DNA of 64,000 nt from an uncultured Collinsella sp. (GTDB lineage: Bacteria; Actinomycetota; Coriobacteriia; Coriobacteriales; Coriobacteriaceae), in the NCBI GenBank assembly GCA_902496275.1, contig CABVAC010000007.1:1-64000 (forward strand), read 5' to 3'. Position 1 is the first letter of the stretch. The number at the start of each line of letters is the position of its first letter. The translations under genes were made by a program, and so were the position numbers. Under the pieces are notes generated by a model. The model saw only the letters and a list, made by a program, of their open reading frames with translations, had not been told where the DNA came from and searched no databases. Positions 42,867 to 51,837 of this stretch are shown here, one piece after another.

Positions 42867-43499
42867 ATGACTACCGTAAGACGTGCCGATCTTTCTTGTG
42901 TCGTCCAAGCGGGTGGGCTGTCCTCGCGCATGGGCTGTGATAAGGCTCGCATGGCGTTTTGCGGCGAGCCGCTCATCGAACGCGTGCTGGGTCGGCTGGC
43001 GCCAGTTGCCGGCGAGTTGGTCGTGACGACTTCGCGTCCCAGCGAGCTTGCCTACCTTGAGGAGCGCGCGTTTGGCGGCCTGGTGCCGCGAATAGTGTCG
43101 GACCTTGGGGGGCCGGCGGGCGCCATGCGCGGCATCGCGAGTTCGCTGACTGCGGCCCGGCTGCCTCTCGTTGCTATCGTCGCCTGTGATATGCCGTTTG
43201 TCTCTTCGGAGCTAATCGGTGCCCTTGCTGGCTGTGTTGAGGCCGAGGCGCTCGACGTGTGCGTGCCGCGCGAGGAGCGGGGAATTGAGCCGCTTTGCGC
43301 CGTCTGGCGCCGTGACGCGTGTGTGCCGGTTGCCCAAGAGCTGCTCTCCTGCGACCGACAGCGCATTCGCTGCCTGATCAATCGCGTTCAGGCCGGTTAT
43401 ATGGATGAGCCGCAGATCGTTAAGGCCGCGGACTCGACGCTCTGCTTCGAGAACGTCAATACGCCCGAGGAGTTTGCGGCGGCCGAGTTGCTCGCCTAG
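42867..43499 (+). CDS. Molybdenum cofactor nucleotidyltransferase (MobA/MocA-like)
   Basis: A 210-residue NTP-transferase. It begins VVQAGGLSSRMGCDKARMAF, the signature that binds GTP or CTP, and later has VACDMPFVS and the C-terminal ENVNTPEE typical of MobA. It adds a nucleotide to molybdenum cofactor: GMP for MGD enzymes such as FdhF, or CMP (MocA) for xanthine dehydrogenase-type enzymes. The start 42867 is chosen because GGAGGT lies 9 bases upstream. Its position next to DUF3343 and near xdhD makes MocA possible, but MobA is the closer-looking family. Confidence 0.85.
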   Translation: MTTVRRADLSCVVQAGGLSSRMGCDKARMAFCGEPLIERVLGRLAPVAGELVVTTSRPSELAYLEERAFGGLVPRIVSDLGGPAGAMRGIASSLTAARLPLVAIVACDMPFVSSELIGALAGCVEAEALDVCVPREERGIEPLCAVWRRDACVPVAQELLSCDRQRIRCLINRVQAGYMDEPQIVKAADSTLCFENVNTPEEFAAAELLA

Positions 43500-43528
43500 A
43501 TCTGCACACATCAATGACGGGAGATGCC

Positions 43529-43924
43529 GTGTCACATGATATTTGCCCCGATACTGGGGAACCTTGCACTTGCGATGGGTCCGAGCCTTGCACCTGCGGC
43601 TGTGGCAGCTGTGGACATACGGCCGAGGAAGAGGCAGCGGCGGCTGCGTATCGCGAGTCGCACCGCGAGGCCTCGTTCGGCGATGCCTCTGATCACGAAC
43701 GCAAGATCATCGTTTCGTTCGATAGCACCTTCGATGTGATGGAATGCGAACAGCTGTGTCTTGCCGTCGGTGTGCCCGGGCGCATCATGCCGCTGCCCGG
43801 CTCCATTACCGCCGGCTGCGGGCTGTGCTGGGCCATGCCGTTCTCGGGCGATGCGCTCGCGGCCTTCCGCGCTGCCACCGAAGGCCGCGTAACCCCCGCC
43901 GACTATCATCAGCTCGTCCTCTAA
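43529..43924 (+). CDS. DUF3343 protein with Cys-rich N terminus, copy 2
   Basis: A 131-residue protein from GTG 43529, chosen because GGGAG lies 6 bases upstream; ATG 43514 is also in frame. Residues about 6-28 are very Cys-rich (CPDTGEPCTC, then SEPCTCGCGSCG), eight cysteines in about 23 residues, suggesting a metal or selenium binding tail. After a charged linker comes the DUF3343 domain, with IIVSFDSTFDVMECEQLC and PLPGSITAGCGLCWAMP, holding an extra Cys beside the conserved one. It follows the MobA-like gene and lies near the xdhD genes. The role in selenium-molybdenum hydroxylase maturation is inferred from context. Confidence 0.82.
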   Translation: MSHDICPDTGEPCTCDGSEPCTCGCGSCGHTAEEEAAAAAYRESHREASFGDASDHERKIIVSFDSTFDVMECEQLCLAVGVPGRIMPLPGSITAGCGLCWAMPFSGDALAAFRAATEGRVTPADYHQLVL

Positions 43925-43968
43925 CCACCAACATCACCACAAAGGTGCCTGTCCCCAATGTGGTGGTT
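43923..43968. repeat. Hairpin element ahead of gdhA
   Basis: AACCACCA (43923-43930) pairs with TGGTGGTT (43961-43968); the loop holds AAAGGTGCCTGTCCCC, a string that looks like a dispersed repeat. The rest of the gap to 44181 shows no gene. Confidence 0.45.
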
Positions 43969-44181
43969 TGGAACATGTGGACGAAACAGGTTTGAAACAC
44001 GGGTTTTGCATGTCAGGCACTCAAAAACGCTTCTACCTGCATCGTAATCAAAACGAAACATCTGCCCGTCTGCTTATGCGAAACTTTCCCGCAACAGTGC
44101 GATATTATCCATACTCGATAAAGTTCGCGGCGCATAGGGTGCCGCGATCAACATTTTTCGTTTCCCATCATTGGAGGAAGC

Positions 44182-45537
44182 ATGAGCTACACGCAGAAAG
44201 TTCTCGAAGAGCTCAAGGCCCGCTATCCCGAGCAGCCTGAGTTCATCCAGGCCGCGACCGAGATCCTCGGCACCATCCAGCCGGCGCTCGACGCCCACCC
44301 CGAGTACGAGGAGGCCGCCCTGCTGGAGCGCCTCGTCGAGCCCGAGCGCATCGTCATGTTCCGTGTTCCCTGGGTCGACGACCAGGGCAAGGTTCAGGTC
44401 AACCGCGGCTATCGCGTCGAGTTCAACTCTGCCATTGGACCCTACAAGGGCGGCCTGCGCTTTAACCCGACGGTCACCCTGGGTATGCTCAAGTTCCTGG
44501 GCCTGGAGCAGATCCTCAAGAACAGCCTGACCACCCTTCCCATGGGCGGCGGCAAGGGCGGCTCCGACTTTGACCCCAAGGGCAAGTCCAACAACGAGAT
44601 CATGCACTTCTGCCAGTCCTTCATGACCGAGCTCTATCGCCACATCGGCCCCAACACCGACGTTCCTGCCGGCGACCTGGGCGTTGGCGGCCGCGAGGTT
44701 GCCTACCTGTTCGGTCAGTACAAGCGCCTGACCAACGAGTGGACCGGCGTCCTCACCGGCAAGGGCCTCTCCTTTGGCGGCTCGCTCGCCCGTACCGAGG
44801 CCACCGGCTACGGTCTGGCCTACTTTGTGGACGAGTACCTCAAGAGCCGCGGCGACTCCTTCGAGGGCAAGAACGTCGTCGTGCACGGCTCCGGCAACGT
44901 CGCTATCTACGCCGTTCAGAAGGTCTCCCAGCTCGGCGGCAAGGTGCTGGCCTGCTCCGATACTCACGGCTGGGTCGAGGATCCCGACGGCATCGACTAC
45001 ACTGTGCTCGAGCACGTCTACAACAAGAAGCGCTCTGGCCACGACAAGGGCGTTACGCTCGCTATGTACGTTGACGAGAAGCCCAATGCCACGTGGCACG
45101 AGGGCGACGGCCGTGGCGTTTGGCAGCTGCCCTGCGACATCGCGCTGCCCTGCGCTCGCGAGAACACGCTGCTGCTCGAGGACGCCCAGGCGCTCGTCGC
45201 CAACGGCTGCAAGGTGGTCGGCGAGGGCGCGAACATGCCCACGACCATCGAGGCCACGACCTACTTCCAGGAGAACGGCGTTGCCTTTATGCCCGGTAAG
45301 GCTGCCAACGCCGGCGGCGTGCTCGTGTCCGGCCTGGAGATGAGCCAGAACGCCGAGCACCTGTCCTGGACCTTCGAGGAGGTCGACGGCAAGCTCGAGC
45401 AGCTCATGCGCGGCATGTTCCACAACGTGGACGACACCGCCAAGGAGTACGGCCAGGAGGGCAACTTCGTCATGGGCGCCAACATCGCCGGCTTCCTGAA
45501 GGTCGCTGACGCCATGCTCGCCCAGGGCGTCTGCTAA
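44182..45537 (+). CDS. gdhA: NADP-type glutamate dehydrogenase
   Basis: A 451-residue enzyme that interconverts 2-oxoglutarate plus ammonia and glutamate. Motifs are GPYKGGLRFNPTVTLGMLKFL with catalytic Lys in LPMGGGKGGSDFDP, followed by GVGGREVAYLFGQYKR and the Rossmann loop VVHGSGNVAIYAVQK. The text GLSFGGSLARTEATGYG is typical of the hexameric NADP enzyme. GGAGG precedes the ATG at 44182, and a strong terminator follows. Confidence 0.95.
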   Translation: MSYTQKVLEELKARYPEQPEFIQAATEILGTIQPALDAHPEYEEAALLERLVEPERIVMFRVPWVDDQGKVQVNRGYRVEFNSAIGPYKGGLRFNPTVTLGMLKFLGLEQILKNSLTTLPMGGGKGGSDFDPKGKSNNEIMHFCQSFMTELYRHIGPNTDVPAGDLGVGGREVAYLFGQYKRLTNEWTGVLTGKGLSFGGSLARTEATGYGLAYFVDEYLKSRGDSFEGKNVVVHGSGNVAIYAVQKVSQLGGKVLACSDTHGWVEDPDGIDYTVLEHVYNKKRSGHDKGVTLAMYVDEKPNATWHEGDGRGVWQLPCDIALPCARENTLLLEDAQALVANGCKVVGEGANMPTTIEATTYFQENGVAFMPGKAANAGGVLVSGLEMSQNAEHLSWTFEEVDGKLEQLMRGMFHNVDDTAKEYGQEGNFVMGANIAGFLKVADAMLAQGVC

Positions 45538-45562
45538 ATCTTCGCTCGATATAGCATCGCAG

Positions 45563-45596
45563 AAGGCTCCCAGTCATCTTGGCTGGGAGCCTTTTT
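45563..45596 (+). terminator. Intrinsic terminator after gdhA
   Basis: Perfect 11 bp stem AAGGCTCCCAG (45563-45573) with CTGGGAGCCTT (45583-45593), followed by TTTTTT partly overlapping the arm. Confidence 0.9.
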
Positions 45597-45692
45597 TGAT
45601 TCGCATGCGACGGAGGAAAACGGTTCATTTTGTCCCGACACGAGCTGTGCCCCCTCGTTTGGTACACTTAAAAGTACTGGACAAGTGAAGAG

Positions 45693-46607
45693 ATGGGGGA
45701 GAACGTGCTCAATTTCGGTACCTACGTCCGTGTTGGAAACGCGGCCGAAGCCTATGAGCTCTTACAGAAGAACCGCAACAACAAGATTGTGGGCGGCGGC
45801 ATCTGGATGCGCCTGGGTTCGCGTCGCGTGGCGACGGCGATTGACCTTTCGGCCTGCGGACTCGATCAGATCGAGGAGACCGAGACCGAGTTTCGCATCG
45901 GTGCCATGTGCACCCTGCGCCAGCTCGAGCGTCATGCCGGGCTCAACGCGCTTGTCAACAATGTCTTTGAGTTCGCCGTCCACGACATCGTGGGCGTGCA
46001 GCTGCGCAATACCGCCACGGTGGGCGGCAGCATCTACGGCCGCTTTGGCTTCTCGGACGTTCTCTCTGCCTTCCTCGCGCTCGATTCCTATGTTGAGCTG
46101 ACGGGTGCCGGCCGCGTTCCGCTCGCCGAGTTCGTTGACATGGGCTACGTGCGCGACGTGATCGAGCGCGTCGTGGTCGTTAAGCACGACTACCGCGCGA
46201 GCTATGAGGCCGTGCGCAAGGCCGCGACCGACTTCCCCTCGCTGAACGTTACCGCCGCCTGGTGGGACAACAGCTGGCATGTCACCGTGGGTGCCCGTCC
46301 GCTGCGCGCGACCCTGCTGCAGGGCGAGGCATGCGGCTTGGTGAACGAGCAGCCTTCCGAGGATGAGCTGCGTGCCCTTGCCGCGTCCGTGCGCGCGCTG
46401 AGCTACGGCACCAACCTGTGGGGCTCAGCCGAGTACCGCCGTCGCATCTCGGCCCCGCTGGCGATTCAGGCCGTGCGCCGCGCCGCCGGCATCGAGCTTT
46501 CGGCCGCGCTTGCCCGCGAGCTCGAGACCGTGCAGATCCCTAAGTTCGCCACGGACGAGTATTCCTGCCGCCGCGTGCCCGGCGTCGATTCTAGCGAGGT
46601 GCGCTAA
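45693..46607 (+). CDS. ygfM: FAD-binding subunit of a molybdenum hydroxylase (YgfM-like)
   Basis: A 304-residue CO-dehydrogenase flavoprotein-family (medium subunit) protein. The FAD-binding text is KIVGGGIWMRLG near residue 30, and RNTATVGGSIYGRFGFSDVL around residue 107. It would pass electrons from the iron-sulfur clusters to NAD or another acceptor. The gene starts at ATG 45693 with a weak ribosome site; GTG 45705 is possible. A TGG TACACT extended -10 (45660-45668) lies just before. Its stop overlaps the next start. In E. coli ygfM lies directly before xdhD. Confidence 0.85.
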   Translation: MGENVLNFGTYVRVGNAAEAYELLQKNRNNKIVGGGIWMRLGSRRVATAIDLSACGLDQIEETETEFRIGAMCTLRQLERHAGLNALVNNVFEFAVHDIVGVQLRNTATVGGSIYGRFGFSDVLSAFLALDSYVELTGAGRVPLAEFVDMGYVRDVIERVVVVKHDYRASYEAVRKAATDFPSLNVTAAWWDNSWHVTVGARPLRATLLQGEACGLVNEQPSEDELRALAASVRALSYGTNLWGSAEYRRRISAPLAIQAVRRAAGIELSAALARELETVQIPKFATDEYSCRRVPGVDSSEVR

Positions 46608-49438
46608 TGGCTGCCAAACTCATCGATCTTTCCTTTACGCTCAACGGCCGCAAGGTCAAGGTTCAGATTGCCCCCGACACCATGCTCTTCGCGCTGCTGC
46701 GCGAGCAGGGTTGCGCGTCGGTGCGCTGTGCCTGCGAAACCACCAACTGCGGCCTGTGCACGGTGTGGCTCGACGGCGACCCGGTGCTGAGCTGCTCGGT
46801 TCCCGCCGCGCGCGTCGAGGGCCACACCATCACCACGCTCGAAGGCCTCAAGGCCGAGTCCGAGGCGCTCGCCCGTGCGATGGCTGCCGAAGGCGCTGAG
46901 CAGTGCGGTTTTTGCGCCCCCGGCCTCATCATGAACGTGCTGGCTCTCGCCCGCGCCGCCAAGGAGGATCCGAGCCTCGTCGCAACGCGCGAGGAGCTCT
47001 CGCGCCAGCTCGCCGGCAACCTGTGCCGTTGCAGCGGCTACGAGAGCCAGCTGCGCGCCATCGTCCGCTTCCTCAACGAGTCCGGCGTGCAGGTGGGCTT
47101 TGAGATGCCCGAGCTGCCGGTCAACGACACCAGCTGCGACGGCGTCTCGTACAAGCAAATCACCCACAAGCAGCCCAAGAAGGATTCGAAGGCTCTGCTC
47201 GAGGGCCGTCCCGTCTACACGGGCGATATGGTGCCCGCCGGCGCGCTCATCGTCAAACTCAAGCGCAGCCCGTATGCTCGCGCCAAGATCCGCTCCATCG
47301 ACACCTCGCGCGCCCTGAAGGTGCCCGGCGTGGTGGGTGTCTACACCTACGAGGACGTGCCCAAGCGCCGCTTTACCATCGCCGGCCAGAGCTATCCGCA
47401 ACCGAGTCCCTACGACCGCCTGATCCTCGAGAACCTGGTGCGCTACCAAAACGAGGAGGTGGCGATCGTCGCCGCCGAGACCGAGGAGGCCGCCGATAAG
47501 GCACTCAAGCTCATCAAGGTCGACTACGAGGTGCTCGAGCCGCTGCTCGACTTTACCCAGGCACTCGATAACGACATCGTGGTCCACCCCGAGGGCGACG
47601 TGACCTTTATGTTCCCGCAGGGCGGCGACGTTGCTCGCAATCTGGTGTGCAGCGGTACCAGTGATTTTGGCGATCTGGACGAGGCCTTCGCCCAGAGCGA
47701 CATCGTCTTTGAGCGCACTTACACCAGCCAGGCCACGCAGACCGCGCCCATGGAAACCTTCCGTGCCTTCGCGACGACCGACGCGTTCGGCCGCATCTCG
47801 GTGACCACCTCTACGCAGGTGCCCTTCCACGTGCGCCGCATGGTCGCGCAGTCGCTCGACATTCCGCAGTCGCAGGTGCAAGTTATTAAGCCGCGCATCG
47901 GCGGCGGCTTTGGCTCCAAGCAGACGGGGTGCTGCGAGATCTTCGTGGCATTCGTGACCCAGCAGACTGGCCGTCCGAGCTATTGCTGCTACACCCGTGA
48001 GGAGACCATCACTGCGGGCAACTCGCGTCACCAGATGCAGATGACCGTCAAGCTGGGCGCCATGAACGACGGCACCATCACGGCCATTGACCTGCACACG
48101 TTGTCCAACGCCGGTGCGTACGGCGAGCATGCCACCACGACGATCGGCCTCTCGGGCCACAAGAGCCTGCCCATCTACAACCATGTGAAGGCGAGCCGCT
48201 TTAGGTGGGACGCCGTCTACACCAACACCAACCGCGGCGGCGCGTATCGCGGCTACGGTGCCACCCAGGGCCAGTTTGCCGTGGAGAGCGCCGTCAACGA
48301 GCTTGCCGACATGCTGCACATGGACCCCGCCGACCTGCGCCTTAAGAACATCGTGCGCGAGGGCGAGACCATGCCGCAGTACTACAACGAGAAGCTCAAT
48401 GCCTGCGCGCTCGACCGCTGCCTGCTGCGTGCGATGGACATGATCGGCTGGCGCGACAAGCCGCTGGCCGTGGACCTGGGCGACCGCGTGCGCGCCCTGG
48501 GCTGCGCGCTCACCATGCAGGGCTCGGGCATCTCCAACGTGGACATCGCCGGCATCGACATGCGCTTGGAAGAGGACGGCTTCATTACCATCGGCACCGG
48601 CGCCACCGATAACGGCATGGGCGTCGACACGATCCTGGCGCAGATTGCCGCCGAGGAGCTGGGCGTGGAGAGTTCGATTATCGTGGTGCGCGGCGTGGAC
48701 ACTGATGTGTCGCCGTTCGACGCTGGCTCGTACGCGAGCTCGGGCACGTACGTGACGGGCCTTGCCGCCAAAAACGCAGCGACCGAGCTGCGCGAGAAGA
48801 TTTGCGCCAAGGCCGCCCAGATGTGGGACGTGGACGCTGCCGACGTGGTCTTCGATGGCCAGTACGTGCGTCTGTCCGACGAGCGTGCCGCGCGCGAGCA
48901 GAACCGCTTCCTCACGCTGCGCGACTTTGCCAACCTGTGCGTCAAGAACATCGCGGGCGGCGACGCGCTCACCTCGCATGCCTCTGCCTGCCTGCCCGTT
49001 TCGCCCCCGCCGTTTATGGCCGGTATTGCCGAGGTCGAGGTCGACAAGGCCACCGGCAAGGTGACCGTGGTGGACTACGCGGCGGCCGTGGACTGCGGCA
49101 CCGTGATCAACGAGGCGCTCGCGCGCGTCCAGGCCGAGGGCGGCATTGCCCAGGGTATCGGCCACGCGCTCTACGAGATCGTCGAGCATGACGAGCGCGG
49201 CCGTCTGCGCACCGGCAACTTTATGAGCTACAAGCTGCCCACGCGCCTGGATATCGGCAGCATTCGCGTGGCCTTTGAGCCGAGCTACGAGCCGACGGGT
49301 CCGTTTGGCGCCAAGTCGATCGGCGAGGTCGTCATCAACACGCCGCTCGCCGCCGTGGCCTCGGCCGTGGCGCACGCCACCGGCCACCAGGTTCGCTCGC
49401 TGCCGATCACGCCCGAGAAGGCCCTGCTGGGGGAGTAG
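46607..49438 (+). CDS. xdhD: Fused 2Fe-2S/molybdopterin hydroxylase, XdhD-like, probably selenium-dependent
   Basis: A 943-residue fusion. Residues 1-160 hold two [2Fe-2S] sites (C-x4-C-x2-C at Cys43, 48 and 51, then QCGFCAPGLIMN and LCRCSGY). From about residue 195 comes the molybdenum-binding domain with GDMVPAGALIVKLKRSPYAR, RIGGGFGSKQTG and RGGAYRGYGATQGQF, ending with EVVINTPLAAVASA. The length and fusion match E. coli XdhD (956 residues). This family is the selenium-dependent class of xanthine/purine hydroxylases, where selenium is bound to the cofactor rather than as Sec, so no UGA is expected. The dependence is inferred from the family and from selD, yedF and DUF3343 in the same window. 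Confidence 0.88.
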   Translation: MAAKLIDLSFTLNGRKVKVQIAPDTMLFALLREQGCASVRCACETTNCGLCTVWLDGDPVLSCSVPAARVEGHTITTLEGLKAESEALARAMAAEGAEQCGFCAPGLIMNVLALARAAKEDPSLVATREELSRQLAGNLCRCSGYESQLRAIVRFLNESGVQVGFEMPELPVNDTSCDGVSYKQITHKQPKKDSKALLEGRPVYTGDMVPAGALIVKLKRSPYARAKIRSIDTSRALKVPGVVGVYTYEDVPKRRFTIAGQSYPQPSPYDRLILENLVRYQNEEVAIVAAETEEAADKALKLIKVDYEVLEPLLDFTQALDNDIVVHPEGDVTFMFPQGGDVARNLVCSGTSDFGDLDEAFAQSDIVFERTYTSQATQTAPMETFRAFATTDAFGRISVTTSTQVPFHVRRMVAQSLDIPQSQVQVIKPRIGGGFGSKQTGCCEIFVAFVTQQTGRPSYCCYTREETITAGNSRHQMQMTVKLGAMNDGTITAIDLHTLSNAGAYGEHATTTIGLSGHKSLPIYNHVKASRFRWDAVYTNTNRGGAYRGYGATQGQFAVESAVNELADMLHMDPADLRLKNIVREGETMPQYYNEKLNACALDRCLLRAMDMIGWRDKPLAVDLGDRVRALGCALTMQGSGISNVDIAGIDMRLEEDGFITIGTGATDNGMGVDTILAQIAAEELGVESSIIVVRGVDTDVSPFDAGSYASSGTYVTGLAAKNAATELREKICAKAAQMWDVDAADVVFDGQYVRLSDERAAREQNRFLTLRDFANLCVKNIAGGDALTSHASACLPVSPPPFMAGIAEVEVDKATGKVTVVDYAAAVDCGTVINEALARVQAEGGIAQGIGHALYEIVEHDERGRLRTGNFMSYKLPTRLDIGSIRVAFEPSYEPTGPFGAKSIGEVVINTPLAAVASAVAHATGHQVRSLPITPEKALLGE

Positions 49439-49462
49439 CGGATCAGCGAACAAGTCGTAATT

Positions 49463-49492
49463 GGCGGGGCGGGGCAACTCGTCCCGCCTTTT
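49463..49492 (+). terminator. Intrinsic terminator after xdhD
   Basis: GGCGGG (49463-49468) with CCCGCC (49483-49488), then TTTT; an alternative register of the GGGG-rich arm exists. Confidence 0.65.
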
Positions 49493-49578
49493 GCACTCGT
49501 GGTGAGGTCGTGAGCGTGTAAAACGTGTGCGTGCGCTTGTCGTTCGTATCTGCTATCATTCCTAGTCTGTGCGCTCAT

Positions 49579-49662
49579 GCGGGCGTGGCGGAATTGGTAG
49601 ACGCGCCAGATTTAGGTTCTGGTGGGATTCCCGTGAAGGTTCGAGTCCTTTCGCCCGCACCA
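49579..49662 (+). tRNA. tRNA-Leu (anticodon TAG)
   Basis: 84 bases including CCA. Acceptor GCGGGCG/CGCCCGC, anticodon loop TTTAGGT, and the long class II variable arm TGGGATTCCCGT. A TGCTATCAT extended -10 lies at 49551-49559. Confidence 0.96.
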
Positions 49663-49753
49663 ACGCATCTGCGTCGGCTTCGGCCGTCGCGACTCTTTGT
49701 TGCATAAAGGTACCAGCACCTCAGATAAGCTGGGCAGTATGAGGAGGAACGTG

Positions 49754-51052
49754 TTGAACATCACCGCTTCTGACGTCAAGGACGCCAAGCTCACCGCTAC
49801 GGTCACCATCCCGGCCGCCGACGTCGACGCCGCGATCAAGAAGGCCTACAAGGACACCGCCAAGAAGTACCGCTTCCCGGGCTTCCGCGCCGGTAAGGCT
49901 CCCCGTCCGGTCATCGACTCCGCTCTTGGCGCCGAGGCTACCCTCGCTCAGGCCACCAACGACCTGATCGCCGCCAACGAGCCTGCCGTCCTCAACGAGC
50001 TGGACATCGTCCCCACCAAGAGCGGTGACTACAAGGAGCTCGACCTCGCCAAGGATCACGAGGACTACACCTACACCGTCGAGTTCTCCCTGCGTCCCGC
50101 CGCTGAGCTCTCCTCCTTCGACGCTGTCGAGATCGAGATGCCCCCTGCGGAGGTCACCGAGTCCGAGATCAACAACCAGGTCGAGATGCTTCTCAACTAC
50201 CGCGCCACCTTCGAGGACGTCGAGGGTCGCGCCGTCGAGGCCGAGGACTACGTCACCGTCGACCTCAAGGCCGTCGAGAACGCTGACAACTTTGCCGCCG
50301 AGGGCCGCATGCTCATCGCCGGTAGCGACAGCAACCCCGCTGAGTTCAACGAGGCCCTGATCGGCGCTAACGTTGACGACGTCAAGACCGTCACCTGGAC
50401 CGACGAGGTCGAGGAGGGCGAGGAGGCCGAGACCCACACCGTCGAGGTCACCGTCAAGGGCATCAAGGTCCGCAACACCCCCGAGCTCACCGACGAGCTT
50501 GTCAAGTCCGACTTCGGCTTCGACAGCATCGACGCCATGCGCGATGCCATCAAGATCGAGATCGAGCAGGACAAGGCTTCCCGCCTGCCGGCCGAGAAGG
50601 AGAACCGTTGCGTCTCCGCTCTCGCCGAGCGTCTGCAGCTCGACGAGATGGACGCCGACTACGAGCAGTCCGTCTTTGAGGAGCTTGGCCAGAACTTCCT
50701 GTCCAACCTCGCTGCACGCGGCATGACCCTCGACACCTGGCTGCCCGCTTCCGGCCTGACCATGGAGCAGTTCATCGGCGACCTGCACAAGCAGGCCAAC
50801 GACGTTGCTCGTGAGTCCCTGGCTCTGGACGCCCTCGCCCGTGAGCTCAAGATTGAGGTCACCGAGGACGACATCAACGCCGAGTTCGAGAAGGCCGGCG
50901 TCAAGGACGTCGAGGCTTCCAAGGCCGAGTTCATCGCCGATGGCCGCATGCCTGCCGTCCGCGAGTCCATCCGTCGCTCCAAGGCCGTCGACCACCTGGT
51001 CGAGAACGCCAAGGTGACCGAGGTCGACGAGACCGCCAAGGACGCCGAGTAA
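49754..51052 (+). CDS. tig: Trigger factor (ribosome-bound chaperone)
   Basis: A 432-residue protein with the ribosome-binding signature FPGFRAGKAPRPVI at about residue 50, a diverged FKBP-like middle (about 150-230) and a long helical C-terminal domain, all typical of trigger factor, which meets nascent chains at the tunnel exit. AGGAGG (49742-49747) is 6 bases before TTG 49754, which is why that start is used; GTG 49751 and ATG 49739 are in frame and possible. It is followed by clpP and clpX, the common quality-control cluster. Confidence 0.93.
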   Translation: MNITASDVKDAKLTATVTIPAADVDAAIKKAYKDTAKKYRFPGFRAGKAPRPVIDSALGAEATLAQATNDLIAANEPAVLNELDIVPTKSGDYKELDLAKDHEDYTYTVEFSLRPAAELSSFDAVEIEMPPAEVTESEINNQVEMLLNYRATFEDVEGRAVEAEDYVTVDLKAVENADNFAAEGRMLIAGSDSNPAEFNEALIGANVDDVKTVTWTDEVEEGEEAETHTVEVTVKGIKVRNTPELTDELVKSDFGFDSIDAMRDAIKIEIEQDKASRLPAEKENRCVSALAERLQLDEMDADYEQSVFEELGQNFLSNLAARGMTLDTWLPASGLTMEQFIGDLHKQANDVARESLALDALARELKIEVTEDDINAEFEKAGVKDVEASKAEFIADGRMPAVRESIRRSKAVDHLVENAKVTEVDETAKDAE

Positions 51053-51128
51053 TTCTCGCCACCTTGCCCGCGAGCGCATGCGTGCGCCCGTGATGGGGTA
51101 AAGTTATACACCGGTTATCCGGTTGCTT

Positions 51129-51172
51129 CGTACGGTGCCAGCCAATGCATAGCATGCGGGCACCGTACGTTT
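51129..51172 (+). terminator. Hairpin after tig
   Basis: Perfect 11 bp stem CGTACGGTGCC (51129-51139) with GGCACCGTACG (51159-51169), then TTTAT. Weak tail. Confidence 0.55.
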
Positions 51173-51215
51173 ATCTAGAACCAATTTGGTCCGCAAGAGA
51201 GAAATGGAGATGCGT

Positions 51216-51836
51216 ATGATCGCCAAGTTCGATTCCGCCCTCGTGCCATACGTTATCGAGCAGACGCCGCGCGGCGAGCGCAGCTACGATATCTATTCGC
51301 GCCTGCTCAACGACCGCATCATCTTCTTGGGCGAGGAGATCAACTCCGTCAGCGCCAACCTGGTCGTTGCCCAGTTGCTGCATCTTGAGAGCCAGGATGC
51401 CGAGAAGGATATCTCGCTCTACATCAATTCGCCCGGCGGCGAGGTTTACTCCGGCCTGGCGATTCTGGACACCATGAACTTCATCAAGCCGCAGGTCTCC
51501 ACCATCTGCGTCGGTATGGCCGCGTCCATGGCCGCCGTGCTGCTTTCGGCCGGCGCCAAGGGCAAGCGCTTCTGCCTGCCGCACTCCAAGGTCATGATTC
51601 ACCAGCCCAGCGGCGGTGCCCAGGGCCAGCAGACCGAGATTGAGATCGTTGCCGAGGAGATCAAGAAGACTCGCCGCGAGCTCAACCAGATCCTGTCCGA
51701 CGCCTCGGGCCAGCCCATCGAGAAGGTCCAGGCCGATACCGAGCGCGACAACTACCTGACCGCTGCCGAGGCCCTCGACTACGGTCTGATCGACCGTATC
51801 GTCACCTCGCGCGATCTTGCCGCGAAGGACGCCTAG
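51216..51836 (+). CDS. clpP: ATP-dependent Clp protease proteolytic subunit
   Basis: A 206-residue serine protease that forms a barrel with ClpX. The catalytic Ser is in GMAASMAAVLLSAG, the His in LPHSKVMIHQPSGG, and YINSPGGEVYSGLAI is conserved. The ATG at 51216 has GGAGA 5 bases upstream; in-frame starts at 51204 and 51210 would add a few residues. clpX follows with a 1-base gap, so they are coupled. Confidence 0.94.
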   Translation: MIAKFDSALVPYVIEQTPRGERSYDIYSRLLNDRIIFLGEEINSVSANLVVAQLLHLESQDAEKDISLYINSPGGEVYSGLAILDTMNFIKPQVSTICVGMAASMAAVLLSAGAKGKRFCLPHSKVMIHQPSGGAQGQQTEIEIVAEEIKKTRRELNQILSDASGQPIEKVQADTERDNYLTAAEALDYGLIDRIVTSRDLAAKDA

Positions 51837-51837
51837 G

